Source: JADJYF01 sp965278995
GTDB taxonomy: Bacteria > Pseudomonadota > Gammaproteobacteria > Ga0077536
Length of the DNA: 64,000 bases
Direction of reading: 5' to 3'
Assembly (NCBI GenBank): GCA_965278995.1
Contig: OZ257136.1
Span: 1,054,001-1,118,000 of the forward strand
In this document: positions 9,021-17,619 of the stretch, in pieces
Layout of the letters: every line of letters starts with the position of its first letter
Numbering within the stretch: position 1 is the first letter of the stretch
The notes under the pieces: model-generated
Databases searched by the model: none
Told to the model about the DNA's origin: nothing
What the model saw: the letters and a program-made list of their open reading frames with translations, nothing else
Program-made: the position numbers and the translations under genes

Positions 9021-9824
9021 TTAAAACTTCGTCAGCGGATGACCGTTGGCGACGTAGTCCTTCATCATTTCCAACGCGCGATCGTCAATGCCAATCAGGT
9101 TGGCAAACAGGTCGCCTTCTTCCTCGACGCCATCGTTGGTGTTCTTGCCCCAGCTCGAGCGCAGTACCTGTTTGATCGCGGCCAGCGCAGCTGGCGGCTT
9201 GTCGAGAAATTCGCGCGCGATGCCGTGGGCGGCCGCCAGGACGTCGCCCTCGATATAGTGATGGACGAGTCCTTCGCGTGCCGCTTCCTGCGGATAGAAC
9301 GTGCGCCCGCGCAATACCCATTCGAGCGCTTTGCCGGTGCCCACCAGTCGAGCCAGTCGGGTGGTGCCGCCGGCACCCGGTAGAATGCCGACCAGAATTT
9401 CCATCTGGCCGATGGTGTAGTCACCGGGACCGGCCAGGCGGATGTCGCATGCGAGCGCCAGTTCGCAACCGCCGCCACCGCAGTAGCCGTTAATCGCGGC
9501 GATGGTCGGTTTGCGGCAATTGTCGACGTTTTCCCAGACCTGCCGCAGTGGCGTATGCGCGAACCGCGGATCGGCGAGCCCTTTGGCGCGTCGCGCTTTG
9601 AGCCCCGCCGTCATCTCGATGATCTCTTCGACGGAAAAATGCCGGATGAACACGCCGGGCAAGCCGCCGGTGAAGACAATCACGCGGACTGCATCGTCGT
9701 TCTCGAGTGAATTCATGACCGTGGCCAGCTGCGCGACCATGTCCGAGGTCAGGAAGCCTTTTGGTGGATTTGTGAAAGTGACGGTCGCGATACCGCCCAT
9801 GATGCTGCAATCAACTTTGCCCAT
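9021..9824 (-). CDS. Enoyl-CoA hydratase/isomerase (crotonase) family protein
   Basis: This 267-residue protein has the crotonase fold: the oxyanion-hole segment INGYCGGGGCELALACDIRLAG and the second active-site region around QMEILVGILPGAGGTTRLAR. The Glu in the latter (QMEI) sits where many hydratases carry one catalytic acid. Length is normal. The ATG is preceded by GGGGAGCAGCT. It stands alone, convergent with the phosphatase gene and divergent from the DUF169 gene (99 bases apart). It probably acts on a CoA thioester in fatty- or aromatic-acid breakdown; the exact substrate is not predictable. Confidence 0.85.
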   Translation of the reverse strand: MGKVDCSIMGGIATVTFTNPPKGFLTSDMVAQLATVMNSLENDDAVRVIVFTGGLPGVFIRHFSVEEIIEMTAGLKARRAKGLADPRFAHTPLRQVWENVDNCRKPTIAAINGYCGGGGCELALACDIRLAGPGDYTIGQMEILVGILPGAGGTTRLARLVGTGKALEWVLRGRTFYPQEAAREGLVHHYIEGDVLAAAHGIAREFLDKPPAALAAIKQVLRSSWGKNTNDGVEEEGDLFANLIGIDDRALEMMKDYVANGHPLTKF

Positions 9825-9923
9825 AGCTGCTCCCCTGGTGACGTGCTTACAATCGTGCCGCGCAAGATAGCGCTTTTGGGCTGCCCGTGTAACGGCCGGC
9901 CCGGCCCGACTGTGGAGATTGCA

Positions 9924-10724
9924 ATGGCTGAACCAAATTGCTGGAACGATGCAGAAGTCTATGACTACGACGAGATCTGCGCCGCGCTCAATCGCTATCT
10001 CAAGCTGAAAACGATGCCGGTAGGCATGAAGCGTTTTCGTACGGTCGAAGAAATGGCCGCGATCCCACGCATTCGGCGTCCGAATCCGGCCGAGAAGCTT
10101 GCCACCGATCAGGTCGTCGGTCAGTCGCGCTGGATCGGCTGGACTATCGGCATCACGATGGACAACCTGATGGGCGCGCAGTGTGGCGCGGTTGTCGGAC
10201 TACATCCGCGAGACCCCGAATTTCTCAGCGGCGAACGCATGAACGGCGTGTGGTACGGCACGCTGGAAGACAGCAGTCGGCATCAGGCGGCGATGCAGTG
10301 CGCGTCTTACGGCGATTACGAGGCGCTGGCTGTTTCGCCGCTGACGGCGCATCGTCTGGACAATCCCGACATCTGCCTCATCTATGCCACGCCAGGGCAG
10401 ATGATCACGCTCATCAACGGGCTGCAGTACACCGGCTATCGCCCCTGCGCGTTCAATGTCGTCGGTGAAAGCGCATGTGCCGATTCGTGGGGGCGTGCGC
10501 TTGCGACCGGCGAAGCGTCGGTCTCGATACCCTGCTATGCCGAGCGCAAGTTCGGTGGTGTGCTCGACGATGAATTGTTGATTGCCCTGCCACCGAGCCT
10601 GCTGCCAGGTATCGTCGCCGGGCTTGCCGCGCTCGATCGCAATGGACTGCGATATCCGATCCCGAATCACGGCATCCAGAAATCGCCGCTCGACAGCATT
10701 GCCACGAGTTACGGCAAATCCTGA
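9924..10724 (+). CDS. DUF169 family protein
   Basis: This protein of 266 residues matches the DUF169 (COG2043) pattern, with LKTMPVGMKRF near the N-terminus, a central Cys/Gly-rich ITMDNLMGAQCGAVVGL, and a later CAFNVVGESACADSWGRAL. The conserved Cys residues (in AQCG, SACADSWG and IPCYAERKFGG) suggest metal or cofactor binding, but no function is established for the family. The ATG at 9924 has GGAG at 9914-9917. The Rid-family gene starts 49 bases downstream and is probably co-transcribed. Confidence 0.7.
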   Translation: MAEPNCWNDAEVYDYDEICAALNRYLKLKTMPVGMKRFRTVEEMAAIPRIRRPNPAEKLATDQVVGQSRWIGWTIGITMDNLMGAQCGAVVGLHPRDPEFLSGERMNGVWYGTLEDSSRHQAAMQCASYGDYEALAVSPLTAHRLDNPDICLIYATPGQMITLINGLQYTGYRPCAFNVVGESACADSWGRALATGEASVSIPCYAERKFGGVLDDELLIALPPSLLPGIVAGLAALDRNGLRYPIPNHGIQKSPLDSIATSYGKS

Positions 10725-10773
10725 GCGCCGGGCGTCCGGCAACCTGACTTGAAACACTAAAGGAGCTATATCC

Positions 10774-11166
10774 ATGGTCAATCGCAAAGACATCGTTCCA
10801 CCCGGCATGGAAGCCATTCCCGAGCGTTTCCATTATTCACCAGGGGTATTGGTCGATGGCACGCTTTACATCGCAGGTCAGGTCGGGCGCGACGTCAATC
10901 TCAAGGTCGTGGAGGGCACTGAAGCGCAATTCGTCCAGGCTTTCGAGAACGTGAAGCGGGTACTGAATGCGGCGGGTGCAAGCTTCGACGATGTCGTCGA
11001 AATGGTCACTTACCATGTCGATATGCGCGATCTTGCCTTGTTCATGCAGGTCAAGGATCGCTACTACACCGGCCGCGTGCCAGCCTGGACCGGCATCGGC
11101 GTGACCGCACTGGCAATGCCGGGACTCATTATCGAGATCAAATGCACGGCGCGCCTGGGTAACTGA
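10774..11166 (+). CDS. Rid (YjgF/YER057c/UK114) family protein lacking the catalytic Arg
   Basis: This 130-residue protein has the Rid fold, with ALYIAGQVGRD-like strand order (TLYIAGQVGRDVN), a helix QAFENVKRVLNAAGASFDDVVEMVTYHVD, and the C-terminal IIEIKCTARL strand. The Arg that defines enamine/imine deaminases of the RidA subgroup (PAR in Escherichia coli) is replaced: here the text reads RVPAWTGIGV, with Trp. It therefore probably belongs to the Rid4-7 subgroups, which lack RidA deaminase activity. The start is secure: AAAGGAG is correctly spaced. It follows the DUF169 gene in the same direction. Confidence 0.85.
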   Translation: MVNRKDIVPPGMEAIPERFHYSPGVLVDGTLYIAGQVGRDVNLKVVEGTEAQFVQAFENVKRVLNAAGASFDDVVEMVTYHVDMRDLALFMQVKDRYYTGRVPAWTGIGVTALAMPGLIIEIKCTARLGN

Positions 11167-11282
11167 ACGCCGCGAGCGGCAGTGGCCATGCTGGCAGCTT
11201 CGGGTATCATCCATACAGGTGGTAGGCGCTGGCCCAGCAATTCCGCTGCCGCTGGTGTCACGAACCGAGATGAGGAACCCGC

Positions 11283-12518
11283 ATGACCGAGGTCATTGCT
11301 GCGCCGGACCTCCACGCCGAGGTGGAGCGCGAGCAATGGTCGCTGCTGCTCGACAATGTGCGCGCCTCGACCCTGCCGACCGCCCTGGTCGGCGCGCTGT
11401 TCGCAGCGTTTTTCACGCATTACGCTGGCCTGCCGCAGACCTGGTGGTGGTGGGGTGCGCTGCTCGCCCTGCTGTTGCTCCGCAGTGCCGTGACGCGGCG
11501 TTTGCGCGCTGGTCCGCTGCCGCCTTCGGTGGCTGGCAGCGGCCTGTTGCACGTCGTCATGTTTTCTCTTGGCACCTTATGGGGTGTGGCGCCGGTGATC
11601 ATGGCGCGTTTGGTCGACGACGTCATGATGTTCACGGCTCTGCTGTTGGCGAGCGGCATGGCGATTACGGCTTTCGGCACTTATGGTATCCGGCCTTCGG
11701 TCGCGATCGCCTTTACGGGGCCGGTCGGATTGCTCAGTCTGGTCGTGATCGCCGCCACCGGCGACCCCACCTACTACGCTGTCGGGGTCGCGCTGCTGCT
11801 GCTTTACGCGCATCAGTTTGTTGTCATGCGCCAGGCGCGTAACGTGTTGCAGACGCAGATCCGATTGCGTGTCGAAAACTCGGTCCTGGCGGCGCAACTC
11901 GGTGGTGAGGCTGAGCGGACCAACGCTGAACTCGATCGGCGACTGGAGACAGAACGCATCCTGCGGGCTTCGCGTGATCGCGCTGAGCGACTGTCCGCCA
12001 CGGATGCACTGACCGAGATCGCCAATCGCCGCTATTTCGATAAACGTCTGAAATCGGAAGTTTCGCGAGCGTTTCGCGAGCGCAGCAGGTTGTCTCTGGT
12101 GATCTGTGATATCGATTATTTCAAGCAGTTCAACGACGTCTATGGTCATCAACAGGGGGACCAGTGCCTGCGGACGTTTTCGCGGACGCTCGAATCGTTC
12201 TGCCGCCGGGGCGGCGACCTGGCTGCGCGTATCGGTGGTGAGGAGTTCGCGCTGCTCCTTCCGAACACCGATCACGCCGCCGCGATGCGACTGGCCGAAC
12301 AGTCTCGCGCCGCTTTTGATGCGCTGGCGATAGCACATGTCGGCTCGAAAGCGGCGCCGAATGCAACGGCCAGTTTCGGCGTCAGTACGTTGATCCCGGA
12401 GAATCTGGAAGCCGGCGAGCTGTTGGTCAGCAATGCCGACCGTGCGCTTTACCGCGCCAAGGATCTCGGTCGCAATCGCGTCGCCAGCGAGTTCGAGACG
12501 ACCGAGCCGGTCACCTGA
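11283..12518 (+). CDS. Membrane diguanylate cyclase (GGDEF)
   Basis: This 411-residue protein synthesises cyclic di-GMP. The N-terminal half (residues 30-185) has about six membrane helices forming an unnamed integral sensor, followed by a short coiled linker (190-235) and a GGDEF domain (about 238-405). The active-site signature is GGEEF at 318-322, which is functional, and the inhibitory I-site RxxD (Arg309-Asp312) lies five residues before it, so product feedback is expected. DALTEIANRRYFD is the usual N-terminal GGDEF motif. GAGGAA precedes the ATG. The sensed signal is unknown. Confidence 0.92.
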   Translation: MTEVIAAPDLHAEVEREQWSLLLDNVRASTLPTALVGALFAAFFTHYAGLPQTWWWWGALLALLLLRSAVTRRLRAGPLPPSVAGSGLLHVVMFSLGTLWGVAPVIMARLVDDVMMFTALLLASGMAITAFGTYGIRPSVAIAFTGPVGLLSLVVIAATGDPTYYAVGVALLLLYAHQFVVMRQARNVLQTQIRLRVENSVLAAQLGGEAERTNAELDRRLETERILRASRDRAERLSATDALTEIANRRYFDKRLKSEVSRAFRERSRLSLVICDIDYFKQFNDVYGHQQGDQCLRTFSRTLESFCRRGGDLAARIGGEEFALLLPNTDHAAAMRLAEQSRAAFDALAIAHVGSKAAPNATASFGVSTLIPENLEAGELLVSNADRALYRAKDLGRNRVASEFETTEPVT

Positions 12519-12579
12519 ACAGACACCTCGGCACCAGGCCGAATTTTCGCCGCTGGGTGCCGCCCGCTGAGCAAGTGCG

Positions 12580-13116
12580 ATGAAAGACTCGAGTACCGAC
12601 CTGCTGGATATCGTTGATGACCAAGACCGTGTGATAGGTCTGGCCACGCGTGCCGATGTGCATGCGCGGGGGCTGCGCCATCGCGCCGTCCATATTCTCG
12701 TGCATGATGGGCGCGGTCGGGTGTACGTGCAGCGGCGTTCCGAACTCAAGGACTGCCAGCCCGGCCTGTGGGACACCTCGGCCGCAGGTCATGTCGATCA
12801 CGGGGAAGACTACGCGTCGGCCGCCGCGCGCGAACTCGCCGAGGAACTGGGTTTGAACGGTGTCACGTTGACGCCTATCGCAATCCTACCTGCCAACGCC
12901 GGCAGCGGCTTCGAGTTCGTGCACGTCTATATCGCATGCGTCAACGCCGAGCCGATACCTGATAGTGACGAAATTGCCGAGGCTCGCTGGTGCGAATGGT
13001 GCGAACTTATGGATTGGGTCGCACGCGAACCAGAGCGTTTCACAACGACCCTGCGCACGATACTGGCCAATCACGCTGGCGAGGTCGCTCGAACGAACGA
13101 GGCGCAGGCCGTATGA
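12580..13116 (+). CDS. Nudix hydrolase (YfcD/IPP isomerase-like)
   Basis: This 178-residue protein has a complete Nudix box starting at Gly in AGHVDHGEDY and ending RELAEELGL, giving the G-x5-E-x7-REUxEExGU pattern. The N-terminal LLDIVDDQDRVIGLATR and the RHRAVHILVHD strand resemble the YfcD group, close to isopentenyl-diphosphate isomerase type 1. The Cys/Glu pair of true IPP isomerases is not evident, so a pyrophosphohydrolase is more likely. It lies 9 bases before the uracil-DNA glycosylase gene; with uvrC following, the set may be one transcript. Confidence 0.85.
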   Translation: MKDSSTDLLDIVDDQDRVIGLATRADVHARGLRHRAVHILVHDGRGRVYVQRRSELKDCQPGLWDTSAAGHVDHGEDYASAAARELAEELGLNGVTLTPIAILPANAGSGFEFVHVYIACVNAEPIPDSDEIAEARWCEWCELMDWVAREPERFTTTLRTILANHAGEVARTNEAQAV

Positions 13117-13125
13117 TCGGCCGCG

Positions 13126-13788
13126 ATGGCTACGCGCAGCAGAACCAACGCTCATTTCGATGCCCACTGCACGCGGTGTTCGCGCCTCGCGTTGCATCTG
13201 GCGGAGGTGCGGCACGCGCATCCTGACTATCACGCCGCGCCCGTCGCGCCTTTCGGCGATCCCCGGGCGCGCCTGTTGGTGGTCGGTCTCGCGCCTGGGC
13301 TGCATGGTGCCAATGCCAGCGGTCGGCCGTTTACCGGTGATCATGCCGGCATCCTGCTGTACGAGACGCTGCATCGTCATGGCTTGGCGAGTGCGCCGGT
13401 GTCGAGACCGGGCGATCGGCTCGAGCTCATCAATTGTCGCATCACCAATGCAGTGAAATGTCTGCCGCCGGCCAACAAGCCATTGCCGGACGAAGTCCGC
13501 CACTGCAACAGCTATCTCGCCAGCGAGTTGGCCGACATGCCGGGCAACGGCGTGATAGTCGCCCTCGGTCGCATTGCGCACGACGCAGTGCTGCGCGCGC
13601 TCGGCCTCAAGCCGGCGAGTTGCGCCTTTGTTCACGGTGCAGTGCATGACCGAATCGCGCGCGGTTTGTGTCTCCTCGACTCCTACCACTGCAGCCGCTA
13701 CAACACGCAGACCCGCCGTTTGACGCCGGCGATGTTCGACGCCGTCTTCGCCTCTGCACTGACCAAGCTGCAGAGTACAACTTTGTGA
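13126..13788 (+). CDS. Family 5 uracil-DNA glycosylase (UDGb) with 4Fe-4S cluster
   Basis: This 220-residue enzyme removes uracil and related deaminated bases from DNA. Motif 1 reads GLAPGLHGANASGRPFTGD (residues 54-72), the UDGb type in which the catalytic Asp/Asn of other families is absent, and motif 2 is SYHCSRYNT near residue 185. Four Cys (15, 18, 112, 127) are spaced to hold the iron-sulfur cluster. Its TGA overlaps the GTG start of uvrC (GTGA), coupling base-excision and nucleotide-excision repair genes. Its size is typical for the family. Confidence 0.88.
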   Translation: MATRSRTNAHFDAHCTRCSRLALHLAEVRHAHPDYHAAPVAPFGDPRARLLVVGLAPGLHGANASGRPFTGDHAGILLYETLHRHGLASAPVSRPGDRLELINCRITNAVKCLPPANKPLPDEVRHCNSYLASELADMPGNGVIVALGRIAHDAVLRALGLKPASCAFVHGAVHDRIARGLCLLDSYHCSRYNTQTRRLTPAMFDAVFASALTKLQSTTL

Positions 13789-15626
13789 GCGAGAACGAAC
13801 TGCGTCTGCTCGGCCTGCGCAAGCGTTGCCGCGAGCTGCCGAACAATGCCGGTATCTACCGCATGCAGGATGCCCGCGGGCATGTCATATACGTTGGGAA
13901 GGCGCGCAATCTGCGTAAACGCGTCGGCAGCTATTTCAATCGACAGGCCGGCAACACCGCCAAGGTCCAGGCCATGGTCGCGCAGGTGGCGGCGTTCGAC
14001 ATCATCGTCACGGCCAATGAAAACGAGGCGTTGATCCTGGAGAGCAATCTCATCAAGGAGATCAAGCCGCGATACAACGTCGTTCTACGTGATGACAAAA
14101 GCTACCCGTACATCTATGCCGAACTCGACGGCGAGTTCCCGCGCTTGCGTTTTCATCGCGGCGCGAGAACCGGCAAGGGGCGCTACTTCGGGCCTTACCC
14201 CAATGCAGGCGCGGTTCGGTCGACCTTGAACCTGCTGCAGAAGCTGTTTCTGATCCGCCAATGCGAAGACAGCTTTTTCCGCAATCGCAGCCGCCCTTGT
14301 CTGCAGCATCAGATCAATCGATGTACGGCGCCGTGCGTCGGGCTTATTTCGCGCGAGGCTTATCGGGCCGATGTCAACCACGCGGTCCTGTTTCTCGACG
14401 GGCGTGGTGCCGAAGTCATCGATTATCTGGTACAGCAGATGGAGCTGGCCTCGGCCGCGCTCGAATTCGAACGCGCGGCTCGCGTGCGCGACCAGATCGC
14501 AGCCATCCAGCGCGTGCAGCTCGAGCAGAACGTCGACGGTGCCGAGGGCGAATTCGATGTGGTTGCCGCCGCCGTCAAGAACGGTATCGGCTGCGTGCAG
14601 GTGTTCTTCGTTCGTCACGGTCGGGTGCTCGGCAGCAAGGCATATTTCCCCGCACATACCGAGGACAACTCGTCGGCTGACGTGCTCGAAGCGTTTCTTC
14701 CGCAGTTTTATCTGAGTCCGCACCGCGATCGTGATGTCCCACGCGACATCATCATCAGCGAGCCGATAGCCGAAGCGGACTGGCTGGCGGAAGCGCTTAC
14801 GGCGACGCATGGGCGGCGCGTCGCCATCCGCGACTCGGTGCGCGGCGAGCGCGCCCGCTGGCTGCGCATGGCTGCCGACAACGCACTGGTCTCCATCGAG
14901 CAGCGCCTCGTGCACGAGACTGACCAGCAAGCGCGCATGGCGAGTCTGGCCACCGTACTGCAGCGCGACGATGACATCGAGCGTATCGAATGCTTCGATA
15001 TCAGCCACCTTGCCGGTGAAGCGACGGTCGCCTCCTGCGTAGTTTTCGATCGCAACGGTCCGCGGCGGGCCGACTATCGCAAATTCAATATCAAGGACGC
15101 CGCTGCCGGCGACGATTACGCGGCCATGCACGAAGCGCTCAGCCGCCGCTACAGTCGCATCAAGCGCGAGGATGGCATGCTGCCAGACATTCTTTTGATC
15201 GACGGCGGGCAGGGGCAGGTCGCGCAAGCCCATGCCGTGCTGGATGAACTGCAGATCGAAGGTCTGCAGGTGATCGGCATTGCCAAAGGCGTAACGCGCA
15301 AACCGGGCCTCGAGCGACTGCTGATCCACGATAATGCGCGCGACTATCGCCTGCCGGCTGACGCTGCGGCATTGCACCTGTTGCAGCATGTCCGGGACGA
15401 AGCTCATCGCTTCGCGATTGAATCCCATCGTCGGTCGCGCGCCAAGACGCGCAGCCAATCACCGTTGGAGCAGATAACCGGAATTGGCGCACGCCGTCGC
15501 CAGCGCCTGATGCAGCACTTCGGCGGACTGCAGGGCGTTACGCGGGCAGGTGTCGATGACCTCGCGCGGGTGCCCGGCATCAGCCGCGACCTGGCGCAAA
15601 AGATCCACGATTTGATGCATGATTAG
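13785..15626 (+). CDS. uvrC: Excinuclease ABC subunit C
   Basis: This 613-residue protein makes both incisions in nucleotide-excision repair with UvrAB. Domains in order are: GIY-YIG nuclease (about 15-95, with NNAGIYRMQD and VIYVGKARNLRKRV), a Cys-containing segment, the UvrB-interacting UVR motif (near 205-240), the RNase H-like endonuclease domain (FDISHLAGEATVASCVVF, then PDILLIDGGQGQV) and C-terminal helix-hairpin-helices (ITGIGARRRQRLM, VPGISRDLAQKI). The GTG start at 13785 overlaps the previous stop and gives the normal length; in-frame codons further upstream lie inside the glycosylase gene. pgsA follows after 2 bases, the same order as in enterobacteria. Confidence 0.96.
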   Translation: MSENELRLLGLRKRCRELPNNAGIYRMQDARGHVIYVGKARNLRKRVGSYFNRQAGNTAKVQAMVAQVAAFDIIVTANENEALILESNLIKEIKPRYNVVLRDDKSYPYIYAELDGEFPRLRFHRGARTGKGRYFGPYPNAGAVRSTLNLLQKLFLIRQCEDSFFRNRSRPCLQHQINRCTAPCVGLISREAYRADVNHAVLFLDGRGAEVIDYLVQQMELASAALEFERAARVRDQIAAIQRVQLEQNVDGAEGEFDVVAAAVKNGIGCVQVFFVRHGRVLGSKAYFPAHTEDNSSADVLEAFLPQFYLSPHRDRDVPRDIIISEPIAEADWLAEALTATHGRRVAIRDSVRGERARWLRMAADNALVSIEQRLVHETDQQARMASLATVLQRDDDIERIECFDISHLAGEATVASCVVFDRNGPRRADYRKFNIKDAAAGDDYAAMHEALSRRYSRIKREDGMLPDILLIDGGQGQVAQAHAVLDELQIEGLQVIGIAKGVTRKPGLERLLIHDNARDYRLPADAAALHLLQHVRDEAHRFAIESHRRSRAKTRSQSPLEQITGIGARRRQRLMQHFGGLQGVTRAGVDDLARVPGISRDLAQKIHDLMHD

Positions 15627-15628
15627 CC

Positions 15629-16186
15629 ATGCTGACCTTGCCCAACCTGCTGACCCTGCTGCGCATCGTGCTCATTCCATGCTTCGTGATCTGCTATTAC
15701 CTGCCATTGGAACGGGCGCACCTTGTCGCCGCCATCGTGTTCACGATTGCGGCGGTGACGGACTGGCTGGATGGCTATCTTGCGCGACGATTGAATCAAA
15801 TCTCGCGTCTCGGCGCGTTTCTCGATCCGGTCGCGGACAAACTCATGGTTGCCGTAGTGCTCGTCGTGCTGCTCCAGGCTCGGCCTGAGTTATGGCTGGC
15901 CGGGCCGGTAGCCGTGATCATCGGTCGTGAAATCACAGTCTCCGCGCTGCGCGAGTGGATGGCTGAAGTAGGCGCGCGACGGAAAGTCGCGGTTTCGCGA
16001 CTGGGCAAGGTCAAGACTACGCTGCAGATGATCGCGTTGATCGCAATGACTACCGGGGGCGGGCCAGACATGCCGGTCTTGATCTACGATCTTGGCTTGT
16101 TGCTGTTGTATGCAGCGACCGTTATGACCTTGTGGTCGATGGTCGACTATCTGCGGCTGGCGTGGCCCGAGCTGCGCGATTCCTGA
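15629..16186 (+). CDS. pgsA: CDP-diacylglycerol-glycerol-3-phosphate 3-phosphatidyltransferase
   Basis: This 185-residue integral membrane enzyme makes phosphatidylglycerophosphate, the first step to phosphatidylglycerol and cardiolipin. The CDP-alcohol phosphotransferase signature is complete: DWLDGYLARRLN, then GAFLDPVADK, giving the DG-x2-AR-x8-G-x3-D-x3-D pattern that binds metal and substrate. It starts with MLTLPNLLTLLRIV, typical of PgsA, 2 bases after uvrC. Downstream come tRNA-Gly and tRNA-Cys genes in the same direction, so read-through from pgsA into the tRNAs is possible. Confidence 0.96.
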   Translation: MLTLPNLLTLLRIVLIPCFVICYYLPLERAHLVAAIVFTIAAVTDWLDGYLARRLNQISRLGAFLDPVADKLMVAVVLVVLLQARPELWLAGPVAVIIGREITVSALREWMAEVGARRKVAVSRLGKVKTTLQMIALIAMTTGGGPDMPVLIYDLGLLLLYAATVMTLWSMVDYLRLAWPELRDS

Positions 16187-16314
16187 TACCCCGGCCTTTC
16201 CTTGACACAACAGGCTTCGAAGCTACAATGACGCCTCGCTCGGCAGTCAGGATGGTCGTATGTGGATCCGCATACGGGCTCGAGCGGGATCGGCGGAGCC
16301 GGTCGTCTGAAAAT

Positions 16315-16390
<76 letters not shown>

Positions 16391-16404
16391 ATAATTGTCG
16401 CCTG

Positions 16405-16430
16405 AACCCCGCTTTCCTGGCGGGGTTTTT
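16405..16430 (+). terminator. Rho-independent terminator after tRNA-Gly
   Basis: An 8-bp GC-rich stem (AACCCCGC with GCGGGGTT, 7-base loop) runs straight into a T-run. It lies between tRNA-Gly and tRNA-Cys, so the two tRNAs may not be made equally from one transcript. Confidence 0.8.
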
Positions 16431-16466
16431 GTTTCGATCACAGCGCCAGGCATCAGGCGGGCACCC

Positions 16467-16540
16467 GGCTGGGTGGCAGAGTGGTTATGCAGCGGCCTGC
16501 AAAGCCGTCAACGCCGGTTCGATTCCGACCCCAGCCTCCA
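16467..16540 (+). tRNA. tRNA-Cys(GCA)
   Basis: This 74-base gene has acceptor arm GGCTGGG paired with CCCAGCC, a D-arm, anticodon loop CTGCAAA with GCA at 16499-16501, a T-arm with GGTTCGATTCC, and an encoded TCCA tail. It corresponds in position to cysT. Confidence 0.97.
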
Positions 16541-16742
16541 TCGCGTTCAATGCTCCGGCTTTGATTCGGTAACGTTCTTCGAGAGTAAAGCACACCACTC
16601 CCGTGGTGAATGACTATCCGCTGTTGTGGACAGTCAAGATTCTTTACGTTTGCGTCAATCGGCCTAGTTACATGATTTATCGAAGATAATCGCTCCAGCG
16701 CCAGGCCCGGTGTGAGACGGGGGGTGGGATCGATGCGTCGTG

Positions 16743-16770
16743 TTGTCAAGGTTTTTTACAATTGTCCGAC
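16743..16770 (+). promoter_or_regulatory. Possible activator element upstream of PEP-CTERM gene
   Basis: An AT-rich motif carries two direct TTGTC copies (starting at 16743 and 16762) around GTTTTTTACAA and ends CCGAC. Its place, about 65 to 90 bases before the sigma-54-like sequence, suits an enhancer-binding-protein site. PEP-CTERM genes in other bacteria are known to be under RpoN and PrsK/PrsR control, but this particular site is inferred. Confidence 0.25.
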
Positions 16771-16832
16771 GTGAACCTAGACAACCCCCGGCAACTCATT
16801 GATATCGTTGCGCCTTGCGCAGCGTGTCTTGC

Positions 16833-16848
16833 CGGCTCAAAGCTTGCT
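16833..16848 (+). promoter_or_regulatory. Candidate sigma-54 promoter (-24/-12)
   Basis: The sequence CGGCTCAAAGCTTGCT has the invariant GG and GC with the correct 10-base spacing and a TTGC -12 box; the -24 box differs from TGGCAC at two bases. The leader to the ATG at 16961 would be about 100 bases. Confidence 0.3.
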
Positions 16849-16960
16849 TGCATCATGGCTACGAGTGAGCTTCAGGTGGCGTACGGACTGGGTCCAGTCA
16901 GCACTGAGCGTTCACCACGCATTAGATTTATACGAACCTGGCATCAAAAGGGATATGGCA

Positions 16961-17566
16961 ATGAATCAGAACATTCATCGGATGGGGGCGAAGCTGCTCG
17001 GCGGCTTGGCTGTGATTTTGTTGCCCTTCGTGGCGCAAGCAACCGTGATCACGTTTGGTCCTGGGACTATCGGCTCACCGGTGACGTCGACAGCCGAAGG
17101 TATCTACACCTACGACACGCTGTCCGGTGGCCTTTTCCGCGACACCCAGGGTAATGGCGACGGATTCAACATGGAAGGTCTGTCCGGCGTAGGCGGTGTG
17201 CTACGCATCGTCCGTAACGATGTTGCTGGCGGTCTGTTCACGTTTGATCAGGCCGATGTCGGCTGGCAGTTCAACCTGGCTCTGGGCATCAGCTTCGAAG
17301 GATTTCTGTTAGGGGTATCCACCGGAACGGATACGTTCATCACGACGGCAGACAGTGCCTATTCGACGCAGTTCAGCAGCCTTCTGGCGGGGGTTCAGAT
17401 CGACGAACTTCGGGTCACGCTGGCGGCCCCATCCGGCACAGCTTCCATCCTCGACAACGTCGTCCTGAACGAGCGTTCCTCGGTACCTGAACCGGCGACC
17501 GTGCTATTGCTGGGTATCGGTCTGGCAGGTGTGGCATTGCGTTCCGGGCGTCGTCGGTCGGCCTGA
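16961..17566 (+). CDS. PEP-CTERM sorting-domain protein
   Basis: This 201-residue secreted protein has a signal peptide (MGAKLLGGLAVILLPFVAQA), a low-complexity Gly/Thr/Ser-rich middle, and a C-terminal sorting signal VPEPATVLLLGIGLAGVA followed by basic residues, the target of an exosortase. The ATG at 16961 is favoured over the one at 16955 because AAGGGA is 7 bases away. Its function is unknown; such proteins are exported and processed, often with exopolysaccharide. It sits between tRNA-Cys and tRNA-Leu and has its own strong terminator. The exosortase itself is not in this window. Confidence 0.88.
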   Translation: MNQNIHRMGAKLLGGLAVILLPFVAQATVITFGPGTIGSPVTSTAEGIYTYDTLSGGLFRDTQGNGDGFNMEGLSGVGGVLRIVRNDVAGGLFTFDQADVGWQFNLALGISFEGFLLGVSTGTDTFITTADSAYSTQFSSLLAGVQIDELRVTLAAPSGTASILDNVVLNERSSVPEPATVLLLGIGLAGVALRSGRRRSA

Positions 17567-17590
17567 TAACGACACCTGTTGACACGCGAC

Positions 17591-17619
17591 GAAACCCCGC
17601 TACGGCGGGGTTTCTTTTT
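17591..17619 (+). terminator. Strong rho-independent terminator of the PEP-CTERM gene
   Basis: A perfect 10-bp stem (GAAACCCCGC with its complement) closed by a TACG tetraloop is followed by TTTTT, 24 bases after the PEP-CTERM stop. This isolates the downstream tRNA-Leu from upstream transcription, so tRNA-Leu should have its own promoter in 17620-17860, where no gene is seen. Confidence 0.92.

Larger units (their letters stand above)
16541..16960. other. 420-base gap upstream of the first PEP-CTERM gene
   Basis: No convincing gene was found here. Two possible regulatory elements are listed separately (16743-16770 and 16833-16848). An open frame on the plus strand covering 16762-17154 overlaps the PEP-CTERM gene out of frame and lacks homology or a ribosome site. 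The gap therefore looks like a long regulated leader. Confidence 0.5.

Noticed and set aside
12530..12570. A CGGCACC/GGTGCCG inverted pair after the diguanylate cyclase gene as a terminator
   Set aside because: The loop is about 20 bases and no T-run follows.
14085..15458. A 457-codon open frame on the minus strand within uvrC
   Set aside because: It lies antisense to a clearly conserved gene, lacks a ribosome site and known domains, and is explained by high GC content.
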